Of a stretch of DNA of 52,014 nucleotides, positions 44,532 to 52,014 are shown one piece after another (the stretch's first letter is position 1; the number at the start of each line of letters is the position of its first letter). The position numbers and the translations under genes were made by a program. The notes beneath the pieces were generated by a model. That model made no database searches. It was given only the letters and a program-made list of their open reading frames with translations, and was not told the DNA's origin. Source of the stretch: Gallibacter intestinalis (GTDB taxonomy: Bacteria > Bacillota > Clostridia > Peptostreptococcales > Anaerovoracaceae); contig NZ_JADCKA010000011.1 in the NCBI RefSeq assembly GCF_014982745.1, positions 1-52,014 on the forward strand. The letters run 5' to 3'.

Positions 44532-45425
44532 CTATTTAGTATCAAGGAATCTTCTCATGGAAATCATACTTCCCCAAGCACCTATGCTAACTCCCAGAGC
44601 TATAAATATCCATACCAGATTAAAGGCAAGGAATCCCAAAGGTACCAGAGAAGTGGAGAGAATAGCTAGCACCTCTCCTCCTATTACTTTTATTACACCC
44701 GCATATATTAGGGCTACTATACCGGAAGATACTATGGCCGATATAAGGCCAATTATAATACCTTCTAGCAAGAACGGAGCCCGTATAAACCAGTTTGTAG
44801 CACCGACATATTTCATAATCACGATTTCATCGGATCTATTAAACACCGTAAGCTTAATAGTGTTAGATACCACCACAGTCGAAACTATTATCAGGAATAT
44901 CATTACTATTATGGCTGCAATCTGAAATCCCTTTGTGGCTGATATCAGCTTTTCTACAGTGTCTTTGTAGAAGTTGACATCCTCAGCACCTTCGATTTTT
45001 TCTGCCTGAGCGGCAACCTGATCTGCCTTATCGAGGGCATCCACCGTTATAACAATCGAGTTAGGCAAAGGATTTTCAGAAAGCCCATCCAGAAGATATC
45101 CATTATCTCCCCATCTGATTTTCAGAATTTCCAAAGCTTCCTCTTTTGTTCTTACGGTAACGGTGTCAACCTGATCCCATTCTTCCACATCAGCCTGTAT
45201 GGTTTTTATCTCCTCATCAGTTACATCGTCCTTAAAGAAAACTTCTATATTATTATAATCATTTTTAATTGTTTCGGCAGCTGTATTTATGTTTACGATT
45301 ACCATAAAGAAAAGTCCCAGTATGATAAGCATTGCCGTTATGGCAAACACCGATGTAAATGTCATACCTTTGTTTCTTCCAATCTGCTTAAGTGCCTGTT
45401 TCAGAGAGTACATGAATTTATTCAT
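44532..45425 (-). CDS. ftsX: cell-division ABC transporter-like protein FtsX
   Basis: This 297-residue protein has four membrane segments with a large extracellular loop after the first (about 55-165) and the FtsX/MacB-type permease domain at the C-terminus. The ATG at 45423-45425 has GGGAGGT upstream, inside the end of ftsE; the two genes overlap by 8 bp. FtsX passes conformational change from FtsE ATP hydrolysis to an extracellular peptidoglycan hydrolase, probably the M23 peptidase encoded next. Confidence 0.94.
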   Translation of the reverse strand: MNKFMYSLKQALKQIGRNKGMTFTSVFAITAMLIILGLFFMVIVNINTAAETIKNDYNNIEVFFKDDVTDEEIKTIQADVEEWDQVDTVTVRTKEEALEILKIRWGDNGYLLDGLSENPLPNSIVITVDALDKADQVAAQAEKIEGAEDVNFYKDTVEKLISATKGFQIAAIIVMIFLIIVSTVVVSNTIKLTVFNRSDEIVIMKYVGATNWFIRAPFLLEGIIIGLISAIVSSGIVALIYAGVIKVIGGEVLAILSTSLVPLGFLAFNLVWIFIALGVSIGAWGSMISMRRFLDTK

Positions 45426-46158
45426 CGGCTTCACCTCCCTGACTTGCAGCAGCTTTTATTTCAGTTGCCGCCGGTTTTTCGCTTCTGAGAGCGTATGCAC
45501 CCACATCGTCTCTTACTATTCTGCCCTGATTTATTGTTACAACCCTCTTTTTCATTCTATCAACTATATCCTTGGCATGGGTTACCATCACGATTGTTGT
45601 ACCTCTTCTGTTGATTTCCTCAAGGAGAGTCATAATTTCCCATGCAGTGGCAGGGTCCAGGTTTCCCGTAGGTTCGTCTGCTATGATAACAGCAGGCTTG
45701 TTTATAATTGCCCTTGCAATTGCCACTCTCTGCTGCTCACCTGCAGAAAGCTCATCAGGAAACATATTAGCTTTACTTGAAATACCCATAAGGCTCAAGG
45801 CCCTTGGAACCTGTTTTCTTATCTGTCTGTTGGATTTGTGAACTATTTCCATGGCAAATGCCACATTTTCAAACACTGTTTTATTTGGCAGCAATCTGAA
45901 ATCCTGGAAAATCATTCCTATATTTCTTCTATGCTGGGGCAGCTTTCTGCTGGAAAGGTTCACAACCTCCTGTCCCATCACCTGAATACTTCCTTCGTCG
46001 GCTTCAATTTCCTTCATTATGAGTTTGATAAAAGTAGATTTTCCGGCGCCGCTAGGACCAACCAAAAAGACAAATTCGCCCTTTTCAATATCAATACTCA
46101 CGTCCTCAAGTCCGACATTGGAACTGTATCTTTTTGTAACGTGATCAAAACGTATCAT
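45418..46158 (-). CDS. ftsE: cell-division ATPase FtsE
   Basis: This 246-residue ABC ATPase has Walker A GPSGAGKST, the Q-loop IFQDFRLLPNKTVFENV typical of FtsE, the signature LSAGEQQRV and Walker B VIIADEPTGNLD. A C-terminal tail of about 20 residues rich in Ala and Glu is extra compared with typical 228-residue FtsE. It starts at the base where the transketolase gene ends. Confidence 0.95.
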   Translation of the reverse strand: MIRFDHVTKRYSSNVGLEDVSIDIEKGEFVFLVGPSGAGKSTFIKLIMKEIEADEGSIQVMGQEVVNLSSRKLPQHRRNIGMIFQDFRLLPNKTVFENVAFAMEIVHKSNRQIRKQVPRALSLMGISSKANMFPDELSAGEQQRVAIARAIINKPAVIIADEPTGNLDPATAWEIMTLLEEINRRGTTIVMVTHAKDIVDRMKKRVVTINQGRIVRDDVGAYALRSEKPAATEIKAAASQGGEADE

Positions 46159-47090
46159 TATAAAAATTCCTCTCTTGCTTTTTTCACTATTTCGTCAGCA
46201 TCCATTCCATATTTAGCCATAAGTTCTGTAGGCTTACCGGATTCCCCGAAGGTATCCATCTGTCCTACCCTTATAACCTTGCATGGTGCATACATGGAAG
46301 TTACTTCAGCAACAGCACTTCCAAGTCCACCGATTACTGAATGTTCCTCTGCTGTTATAATGCCGCGGGTTTCTCTCGCTGCTTCTATTATAATATCCTT
46401 GTCAACAGGCTTAATTGTATGAATATCTATAACTCTGACATCAAGGCCATCCTTTTCAAGAATCTCCGCAGCCTTCATGGCTTCGTTTACCATGATACCT
46501 GTGGCGATGATTGTAATATCCTTACCATCCTTAAGTTTATGGCCCTTACCTATTTCCAACTTTACATCTTCATCATAAAATACGGGAACCGCAGCTCTGC
46601 CAAGTCTTACATAAGCAGGCCCCTGCATTTCTATTACCTGAGTAAGAAGCTTTCTTGCGCTTACATCGTCACAAGGATTTACTACAGTCATACCCGGAAT
46701 AGTTCTCATAAGCGCCAGATCCTCAAAAGTCTGATGGCTTGCTCCGTCTTCTCCCACAGTAATTCCTGCATGTGTTGCACATACCTTTACATTGGCTCCA
46801 GTATATCCAATAGAGTTTCTTATGATCTCAAATGCTCTTCCAGAAGCAAACATTGCAAATGTGGAAGCGCAAACTGTCTTTCCAGAAAGGGCTATGCCTG
46901 CTGCCATGGCGTATAGATTTTGTTCAGCGATACCTGCATTGAAAAATCTTTCAGGGTATACCTTTTTAAATTCTCCCGTCTTTGTGGAACCGGACAAGTC
47001 GGCATCCATTACAACCAGGTCGCTTTTCTTTGCTCCCATTTCCACAAGAACTTTTCCGTAGGATTCCCTTGTTGCTATTTTGTCTGCCAT
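46158..47090 (-). CDS. transketolase, C-terminal subunit
   Basis: This 310-residue protein carries the pyrimidine-binding and C-terminal domains of transketolase: MDADLSGSTKTGEF, GIAEQNLYAMAAGIA with the catalytic Glu, and THAGITVGEDGASHQ. With the product of the gene at 47090-47908 it forms a split transketolase, common in anaerobic Firmicutes and Archaea, for the non-oxidative pentose phosphate pathway. The two genes overlap by one base. Confidence 0.92.
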   Translation of the reverse strand: MADKIATRESYGKVLVEMGAKKSDLVVMDADLSGSTKTGEFKKVYPERFFNAGIAEQNLYAMAAGIALSGKTVCASTFAMFASGRAFEIIRNSIGYTGANVKVCATHAGITVGEDGASHQTFEDLALMRTIPGMTVVNPCDDVSARKLLTQVIEMQGPAYVRLGRAAVPVFYDEDVKLEIGKGHKLKDGKDITIIATGIMVNEAMKAAEILEKDGLDVRVIDIHTIKPVDKDIIIEAARETRGIITAEEHSVIGGLGSAVAEVTSMYAPCKVIRVGQMDTFGESGKPTELMAKYGMDADEIVKKAREEFL

Positions 47091-47908
47091 TATCTGTCAC
47101 CTCCCAGTTCCTTCATCGCCTGCTCAAACTGTTCATCGTTCGGAGCTTTACCGTGCCATCCAGCCTGATCCTCCATAAAGGATACTCCTTTACCCTTATG
47201 AGTTTTTGCAATAATGGCAGATGGTTTGTTCTTTTCGCCTCTTGCATGTTCAAATGCTTTCTTTATTTCGTCTATATCATGTCCATCGATAACAGTTACA
47301 TCCCAGCCGAAGGCTTTAAGCTTTTCATCAATCGGCTTAACAGTCATTACATCATCATTTTTGCCGTCTATCTGAAGGCCGTTCCAATCGATGATTGCTG
47401 TAAGATTTGAAAGCCCGTAGTGAGAAGCAGCCATAAATGCTTCCCATACTATACCTTCCTGTATTTCTCCATCACCGAGAAGTGCATATACTCTTCTTTC
47501 CTTTTTATCAAGCTTATCTGCAATGGCCATACCTACAGCAACAGAAATTCCCTGTCCCAGTGAACCTGTAGACATTTCAACTCCAGGAACTTTATCTCTT
47601 GAAGGATGACCCTGGAATTTGCTTCCCAGCTTTCTCAAAGTTAGAACATCCTCTTTAGGGAAAAATCCTCTTTCAGCTAAAGCCGCATAAAGTACAGGTG
47701 CTGCATGACCCTTTGAAAGTACAAATCTATCTCTTTCATCCATCTGCGGATTTTTTGGATCTATGTTCATTTCGTCAAAATACAGCACTGTCATTATATC
47801 AGCCGCAGAAAGAGAACCACCTGGATGGCCTGAGCCTGCAGCATGTACAGCTTCAATAACGGTCATTCTTATGTTTCTTGCGATTTCCTTTAATTCAACG
47901 GTACTCAT
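47090..47908 (-). CDS. transketolase, N-terminal subunit
   Basis: This 272-residue protein contains the thiamine-diphosphate-binding half: GSGHPGGSLSAADI, SKGHAAPVLYAAL, and GDGEIQEGIVWEA...DWNGLQIDG as the ThDP/Mg motif. It overlaps nnrD by 4 bp and precedes the C-terminal subunit. Confidence 0.93.
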   Translation of the reverse strand: MSTVELKEIARNIRMTVIEAVHAAGSGHPGGSLSAADIMTVLYFDEMNIDPKNPQMDERDRFVLSKGHAAPVLYAALAERGFFPKEDVLTLRKLGSKFQGHPSRDKVPGVEMSTGSLGQGISVAVGMAIADKLDKKERRVYALLGDGEIQEGIVWEAFMAASHYGLSNLTAIIDWNGLQIDGKNDDVMTVKPIDEKLKAFGWDVTVIDGHDIDEIKKAFEHARGEKNKPSAIIAKTHKGKGVSFMEDQAGWHGKAPNDEQFEQAMKELGGDR

Positions 47909-48744
47909 TTGTCTCTCCCATCATTACTATTTGAAGCAAGTCGCCTGAATGCTTCAGGCACTCTGTCAGCTATATCCATGGCAGTCATGCCAATTTGTCC
48001 TATCTCTTCAGCGCATATATCTCCTGCAAGTCCGTGGATATATACTCCTATCTTTGCAGCCTCATATCCGCTGTATCCCTGAGCAGCCAGAGAAGCTATT
48101 ATTCCTGTCAACACATCACCGGAACCCCCTGTTGCCATTCCAGGATTTCCTGTATCATTGACATAGATTTTATTTTCCGTAAGAACCAAAGTATTGGCAC
48201 CCTTCATCACAACGGTTGTACCAAAGGCCTCCTGTATTTCACGGGCTGCCTTTTCCCTATCCTTTATATCTATGCTTTCCACTTCCAAAAGCCTTGCTGC
48301 CTCGCCCATATGAGGAGTCAGTATGATATCTGCTTGAGAAGCTTTTAAATTTCCGTATAATGAATACTTCATCACACAATTAAGTCCGTCAGCATCAAGC
48401 ACTAAAGTTCCCTTATAATCGTTTAGAACCTTCTTAAGAATAGGAATGTTTGATTTTTCCAATCCTAAGCCGGAGCCTAAAGCTATAGCTTCATAATCGT
48501 TAATATCTATTACATTTTCAAAATCACGTTCAAGGCATGTTGCTTCAGGCACGCATATCTGAAGAATATTAAAGAGCTCCTTCGGAACAGCAAACCTTAC
48601 TAGACCAGCTCCAGATCTGATAGCTGCCCTTCCGCACATAACTGCAGCACCTGCCATACCCACAGAACCGGACACAGCTAAAACCTTGCCGTAATCGCCT
48701 TTGTGGCTCTGTATTTTTCTAGGTTTAAGAACATTTCCGTTCAT
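47905..48744 (-). CDS. nnrD: ADP-dependent NAD(P)H-hydrate dehydratase
   Basis: This 279-residue ribokinase-fold enzyme repairs hydrated NAD(P)H. Motifs: HKGDYGKVLAVSGSVGMAGA, LDADGLNC, LTPHMGEAARLL and NPGMATGGSGDVLTG. The epimerase (NnrE/YjeF_N) domain often fused to it is absent and not seen nearby. It starts 24 bp after mgtE and overlaps the transketolase gene. Confidence 0.93.
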   Translation of the reverse strand: MNGNVLKPRKIQSHKGDYGKVLAVSGSVGMAGAAVMCGRAAIRSGAGLVRFAVPKELFNILQICVPEATCLERDFENVIDINDYEAIALGSGLGLEKSNIPILKKVLNDYKGTLVLDADGLNCVMKYSLYGNLKASQADIILTPHMGEAARLLEVESIDIKDREKAAREIQEAFGTTVVMKGANTLVLTENKIYVNDTGNPGMATGGSGDVLTGIIASLAAQGYSGYEAAKIGVYIHGLAGDICAEEIGQIGMTAMDIADRVPEAFRRLASNSNDGRDK

Positions 48745-48768
48745 TCTTTTTCACCTCTTACACTTGTA

Positions 48769-50160
48769 TTAACCTATCACGCCTAGGAATGCCCCTGCAA
48801 GCAGCAGGTAAGTTCCTATGGAAACCATATCTGTCAGAGAAGATATCATCGGACTTGCCATAAGAGCCGGGTCAATACCTACCTTCTTTGCAGCCATAGG
48901 CAACATACTACCTATGCACTTCGCCGCAACAACTATCGCTACCATGGCAACTGATACCGTCAAAGCAATCTGAACCTGTAACGGATCACCTCTTTGTTCT
49001 ATCATAACTCTGACAAAATTTAAAACGCTTAAGCTGAGCCCTATTACAAAACTTATTCTAAATTCCTTCCATAAAACTCTCAGTGCATCTTTAAGCTCTA
49101 TATCACCCACGGAAAGTCCTCTTATTACCAGAGTCGCCGACTGGGAGCCGGAATTTCCTCCTGTGCCCATAAGCATCGGCATGTAAATTATAAGTGCCGG
49201 TACGGAAGCCAGCGTCGCTTCCGATGTTGAGATTATGCTTCCCGTAAGGATATAAGAAAGCATAAGGAAAAACAGCCATGGAAATCTGTTCTTAACCTGC
49301 TGCCATACACTCATATCCAGATACTCGGTATCCGAATCATCCAATACACCGGCCATCCTTTCCATATCCTCAGTGGCTTCCTCTTCAATGACATCAAATA
49401 TATCGTCGACGGTGATTATACCTACCAATCTCTTTTCATTATCAACAACAGGTATGGCAATAAAACCGTACTTTTTAAATTTCTCTGAAACTTCTTCCTG
49501 GTCTTCATATACATTTATAGAAACTATATCCGTATGCATAAGGTCAGAAATAAGCACATCATCATCGCTTACAACAAGAGTCCTTAGAGAAACTATTCCC
49601 TCCAACACTCTGCCTGCGGATTTTACATAACATGTATATACAGTCTCCGAATCCATTCCCACATTTTTTATATGGCGCAAAGCTCTCCTAACGGTCCAAC
49701 TCTGTTCCAAACTTATATAATCCGGAGTCATAAGTGTGCCGGCACAGTCCTCAGGATAATTTAGGAATGTATTTATAAGACTTCTTTCGTTTTTAGGCGT
49801 CTTTTCCAAAATCTTATCCACCAGATTAGCCGGCAGTTCTTCTAGAACGTCGATTTTATCGTCAAAATCCAGTTCATCTATAATATATGATATTTCCGTA
49901 TCTGTAATGGCATTTATGATTCGCACCTGGTCATCAGACGGAAGATATGAAAAAACCTCAACAGATATATCCTTTGGAAGCAGACGGAAAATAATGACTG
50001 TTTCCGTAATTCCCACTTCTTCAAGAACCTCTTCCAGTATTTCAGCAATATCAGGAGAATTAAAAACAAGGAGTTTCTCTCTTATGGTTTTGAAATGCTT
50101 TTCGCCGGCTAAAGATACTATTTCTTCTGCGGCTTCATCAAATGTTTTCTTTTCATCCAT
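48769..50160 (-). CDS. mgtE: magnesium transporter MgtE
   Basis: This 463-residue MgtE has an N-terminal superhelical domain, a pair of CBS domains (about 140-260, including DDDVLISDLMHTDIVSIN and AIPVVDNEKRLVGIITVDDI) that gate the pore by sensing Mg2+, and a C-terminal domain of five membrane helices. It has its own promoter with a leader of only about 30 bases, too short for an M-box riboswitch. Confidence 0.95.
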   Translation of the reverse strand: MDEKKTFDEAAEEIVSLAGEKHFKTIREKLLVFNSPDIAEILEEVLEEVGITETVIIFRLLPKDISVEVFSYLPSDDQVRIINAITDTEISYIIDELDFDDKIDVLEELPANLVDKILEKTPKNERSLINTFLNYPEDCAGTLMTPDYISLEQSWTVRRALRHIKNVGMDSETVYTCYVKSAGRVLEGIVSLRTLVVSDDDVLISDLMHTDIVSINVYEDQEEVSEKFKKYGFIAIPVVDNEKRLVGIITVDDIFDVIEEEATEDMERMAGVLDDSDTEYLDMSVWQQVKNRFPWLFFLMLSYILTGSIISTSEATLASVPALIIYMPMLMGTGGNSGSQSATLVIRGLSVGDIELKDALRVLWKEFRISFVIGLSLSVLNFVRVMIEQRGDPLQVQIALTVSVAMVAIVVAAKCIGSMLPMAAKKVGIDPALMASPMISSLTDMVSIGTYLLLAGAFLGVIG

Positions 50161-50194
50161 AATGAGACCTCCTTTCCGTTACCATACATAAAAA

Positions 50195-50223
50195 ATTATA
50201 CTTTTTTCTGCCTGTTTTTTCAA
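50195..50223 (-). promoter_or_regulatory. mgtE promoter
   Basis: On the minus strand TTGAAA (50218-50223), a 17-bp spacer and a perfect TATAAT (50195-50200). The next gene starts about 35 bp downstream. Confidence 0.8.
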
Positions 50224-50241
50224 GAAATAATTAGTCATTCG

Positions 50242-50270
50242 TTATATGAATTCAGCAAATCTTCATATAA
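50242..50270. promoter_or_regulatory. 9-bp inverted repeat between mgtE and gdhA
   Basis: TTATATGAA (50242-50250) and TTCATATAA (50262-50270) are separated by 11 bp. The dyad lies upstream of the mgtE -35 region and about 55 bp upstream of the gdhA -35. It may be an operator for either gene; no matching family is recognised. Confidence 0.5.
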
Positions 50271-50303
50271 TCTCTACATATATGATATCAACGCTTTACG
50301 CAA

Positions 50304-50315
50304 ATTGTATACAAT
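50304..50315. promoter_or_regulatory. GntR-type operator palindrome upstream of gdhA
   Basis: ATTGTATACAAT is a perfect 12-bp palindrome that ends 10 bp before the gdhA -35. Its 10-bp core TTGTATACAA is identical to the one before the acyl-CoA ligase (11370-11381). A direct repeat CGCTTTACG occurs on either side of it (50292-50300 and 50330-50338). Confidence 0.6.
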
Positions 50316-50325
50316 CAATACAATC

Positions 50326-50354
50326 TTGACGCTTTACGGCGATAATGATATTAT
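50326..50354 (+). promoter_or_regulatory. gdhA promoter
   Basis: TTGACG (50326-50331), a 17-bp spacer and TATTAT (50349-50354) lie 55 bp before the ATG. AAAGGAG lies 11-17 bases before the start and a second weaker CGGAG is adjacent to it. Confidence 0.8.
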
Positions 50355-50409
50355 ATTAGTGTTAAATGTATCTAATTTAAAATTCTAATCAAAAAAGGAG
50401 ACGACGGAG

Positions 50410-51756
50410 ATGTCAAACAAGTACATTGAAAGAGTTATCGAAGATTGTAAAAAGAACAATCCGGGTGAAGTTGAATTTCATCAGACAGTAGAAGAAGTTC
50501 TTCGTTCACTTGAACCAGTTATCGAAAAGCACCCAGAATACGAAGAAAACGCTATCCTCGAAAGACTCGTAGAGCCTGAAAGAGGTATCACTTTCAAAGT
50601 AACATGGGTAGACGATAACGGTAAAATCCATGTAAACAAGGGATACAGATATCAGTTCAACAGCGCAATCGGACCTTACAAAGGCGGTCTGAGATTCGCT
50701 CCAAACGTATATCCTGGTATCATCAAGTTCCTCGGATTTGAACAGATCTTCAAAAACAGCCTGACTGGTCTTCCAATCGGCGGCGGTAAGGGCGGCGCTG
50801 ACTTCGACCCAACTGGTAAATCCGATGCAGAAGTTATGAGATTCTGCCAGGCGTTCATCACTGAACTTTACAGACACATCGGACCTTCTACAGACGTTCC
50901 TGCAGGAGACCTTGGTGTTGGCGGAAGAGAAATCGGATACATGTTTGGTCAGTACAAGAAGATCGTAAACAGATACGAAGGCGTTCTTACAGGTAAAGGC
51001 CTTTCATGGGGCGGCCTGAACGGCAGAACTGAAGCTACAGGTTACGGTATCGTATACTATGCAAACGAAATGCTCGAAGCATGCGGCGAAAAGCTGGCAG
51101 GCAAGACAGTTGCAGTTTCCGGTTTCGGTAATGTATCTTGGGGTACAGTTTGCAAGCTGAACGAACTTGGTGCAAAGGTTATCACAATTTCCGGTCCTGA
51201 CGGATACATCCTTGATGAAGATGGCGTATCCGGTGACAAGGTTGACTACATGCTCGAACTCAGAGCTTCCGGAAAGAACATCTGCTCACCTTATGCAGAA
51301 AAGTATCCTAACGCAAAATTCGTTGCTGGTAAGAAGCCTTGGGAAGTTAAGGCTGACCTCTACATCCCATGCGCAACTCAGAACGAAATCAGAATCGAAG
51401 ACGCTCAGCAGATTGTTGCTAACGGATGTAAGTTCCTCTGCGAAGGTTCTAACATGTCTTCCACAAACGAAGCAATCGCTTACCTGCAGGAAAACGGCGT
51501 AGTTGTAGGACCTTCTAAGGCTGCAAACGCAGGCGGTGTTGCTTGCTCTTGCATCGAAATGGGACAGAACGCAGGCAAGACTGTATTCACACCTGAACAG
51601 GTACATGCTCAGCTGAAAGACATCATGGTTAACATCCATAAAGAATGTAAAGAAGCTGCTGAAGAATACGGCTTTGGTTACAACCTGGTAGCAGGCGCTA
51701 ACATCGCAGGATTCCTGAAAGTTGCTGACGCTATGCTGGCTCAGGGCATTTGCTAA
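50410..51756 (+). CDS. gdhA: glutamate dehydrogenase
   Basis: This 448-residue hexameric glutamate dehydrogenase strongly resembles the clostridial enzyme. It has GPYKGGLRFAP, GGGKGG with the catalytic lysine (~125), PAGDLGVG with the catalytic aspartate (~165) and a C-terminal GYNLVAGANIAGF. In amino acid fermenters it oxidises glutamate made by aminotransferases back to 2-oxoglutarate and feeds electrons to NAD(P). Codon usage is strongly biased to a small set (GGC/GGT, AAC, CTC/CTG), as in a highly expressed gene. Cofactor preference (NAD or NADP) is uncertain. Confidence 0.97.
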   Translation: MSNKYIERVIEDCKKNNPGEVEFHQTVEEVLRSLEPVIEKHPEYEENAILERLVEPERGITFKVTWVDDNGKIHVNKGYRYQFNSAIGPYKGGLRFAPNVYPGIIKFLGFEQIFKNSLTGLPIGGGKGGADFDPTGKSDAEVMRFCQAFITELYRHIGPSTDVPAGDLGVGGREIGYMFGQYKKIVNRYEGVLTGKGLSWGGLNGRTEATGYGIVYYANEMLEACGEKLAGKTVAVSGFGNVSWGTVCKLNELGAKVITISGPDGYILDEDGVSGDKVDYMLELRASGKNICSPYAEKYPNAKFVAGKKPWEVKADLYIPCATQNEIRIEDAQQIVANGCKFLCEGSNMSSTNEAIAYLQENGVVVGPSKAANAGGVACSCIEMGQNAGKTVFTPEQVHAQLKDIMVNIHKECKEAAEEYGFGYNLVAGANIAGFLKVADAMLAQGIC

Positions 51757-51800
51757 TCGATCTATCGATAACTTTCACTAGAAGAAAAATTAGATAGTAC

Positions 51801-51832
51801 AAAACGACCGGTTCGATTTAACCGGTCGTTTT
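51801..51832 (+). terminator. gdhA terminator
   Basis: Perfect 13-bp arms AAAACGACCGGTT (51801-51813) and AACCGGTCGTTTT (51820-51832), then TTAATTTT. The ISL3 end lies about 12 bp beyond it. Confidence 0.9.
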
Positions 51833-51843
51833 AATTTTACTTT

Positions 51844-52014
51844 GGTTCTATGTCAAATGTTGGGGTAGAACTCATAAAATGAGATCATAGGCTGGCAGAG
51901 TGTATATTCACTCTGTCAGTTTCTTTATGTTAATGAATGCATGATTCTTGCTCTGAATCTCTTAAAATTTCTGACTCCATAAGATACTCTCTTGATTACT
52001 TTTATCTTGTTGTT
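51844..52014 (-). mobile_element. 3' end of an ISL3-family insertion sequence (right edge)
   Basis: This is the inverted counterpart of 1-171: terminal repeat GGTTCTATGTCAAATGTTGG at 51844-51863, hairpin, and the transposase C-terminus on the minus strand. Only one base differs from the left copy over the shared length. The element continues past the window. Confidence 0.85.
51925..52014 (-). CDS. ISL3-family transposase, C-terminal fragment
   Basis: The same 29 residues as the fragment at 1-90, ending in a TAA at 51925-51927. Truncated by the window edge. Confidence 0.85.
   Translation of the reverse strand, partial: NNKIKVIKRVSYGVRNFKRFRARIMHSLT

Noticed and set aside
50161-50230. M-box magnesium riboswitch before mgtE
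   Set aside because: The promoter leaves a leader of only about 30 bases, too short for an M-box.

Overview
The window looks like a chromosomal contig of a low-GC, Gram-positive, strictly anaerobic, amino-acid-fermenting Clostridia. I base this on the 2-hydroxyacyl-CoA dehydratase cluster, the anaerobic ribonucleotide reductase, the clostridial-type glutamate dehydrogenase, the strong GGAGG ribosome-binding sites and a sortase-anchored surface protein. A family such as Anaerovoracaceae or a relative is plausible, but I cannot prove it from the sequence. I see no rRNA, tRNA or CRISPR array. Both ends of the window are the same 174-bp sequence in inverted orientation. Each is the 3' end of an ISL3-family insertion sequence pointing inward, so the contig very probably stops where the assembler met a repeated IS.

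Region 0.2-13.1 kb (minus strand) is a reductive Stickland-type module: a GntR/FCD regulator, an AMP-forming acyl-CoA ligase, then hadA (CoA-transferase), hadI (activator), hadB and hadC (dehydratase), an acyl-CoA dehydrogenase, a D-2-hydroxyacid dehydrogenase, the BrnQ transporter and an aminotransferase. Together they import an amino acid, transaminate it, reduce the 2-oxoacid to the (R)-2-hydroxyacid, activate it with CoA, dehydrate it and reduce the enoyl-CoA. BrnQ points to a branched-chain substrate (leucine to isocaproate), though an aromatic substrate is not excluded. The hadA promoter carries two dyads. A perfect GntR-type palindrome lies before the ligase, and the same 10-bp core recurs upstream of gdhA at the other end of the window.

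Region 13.1-18.0 kb: asd is followed by a 3.7-kb insertion that splits its intrinsic terminator and is bounded by a 20-bp direct repeat. The insertion holds a frameshifted tnpV, seven perfect 15-bp tandem repeats in the apparent leader of a sortase-anchored GLUG/FIVAR-like surface protein, a hairpin that buries that gene's ribosome-binding site, and a decayed IS1249-like (IS256 group) element.

Region 18.1-30.0 kb (minus) is housekeeping: rpmF, ackA, threonine deaminase with ridA, tmcAL, a DivIVA-like coiled-coil protein, coaD, rsmD, recG, an Asp23 protein, rpmB and nrdDG. The nrdD promoter is overlapped by a pair of NrdR-like boxes.

Region 30.0-40.1 kb: ruvC, ruvA, ruvB, queA, tgt, an RlmCD-type methyltransferase, an aquaporin and a lipoprotein run leftward from a promoter containing a near-consensus LexA/DinR box. 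argR and recN run rightward from the same intergenic region.

Region 40.1-51.8 kb (minus): mgtE, nnrD, a split transketolase, ftsE, ftsX, two tandem coiled-coil M23 peptidases, recJ and a YerC/TrpR-like gene interrupted by an in-frame TAA appear to be one closely packed series. gdhA is divergent at the right edge.
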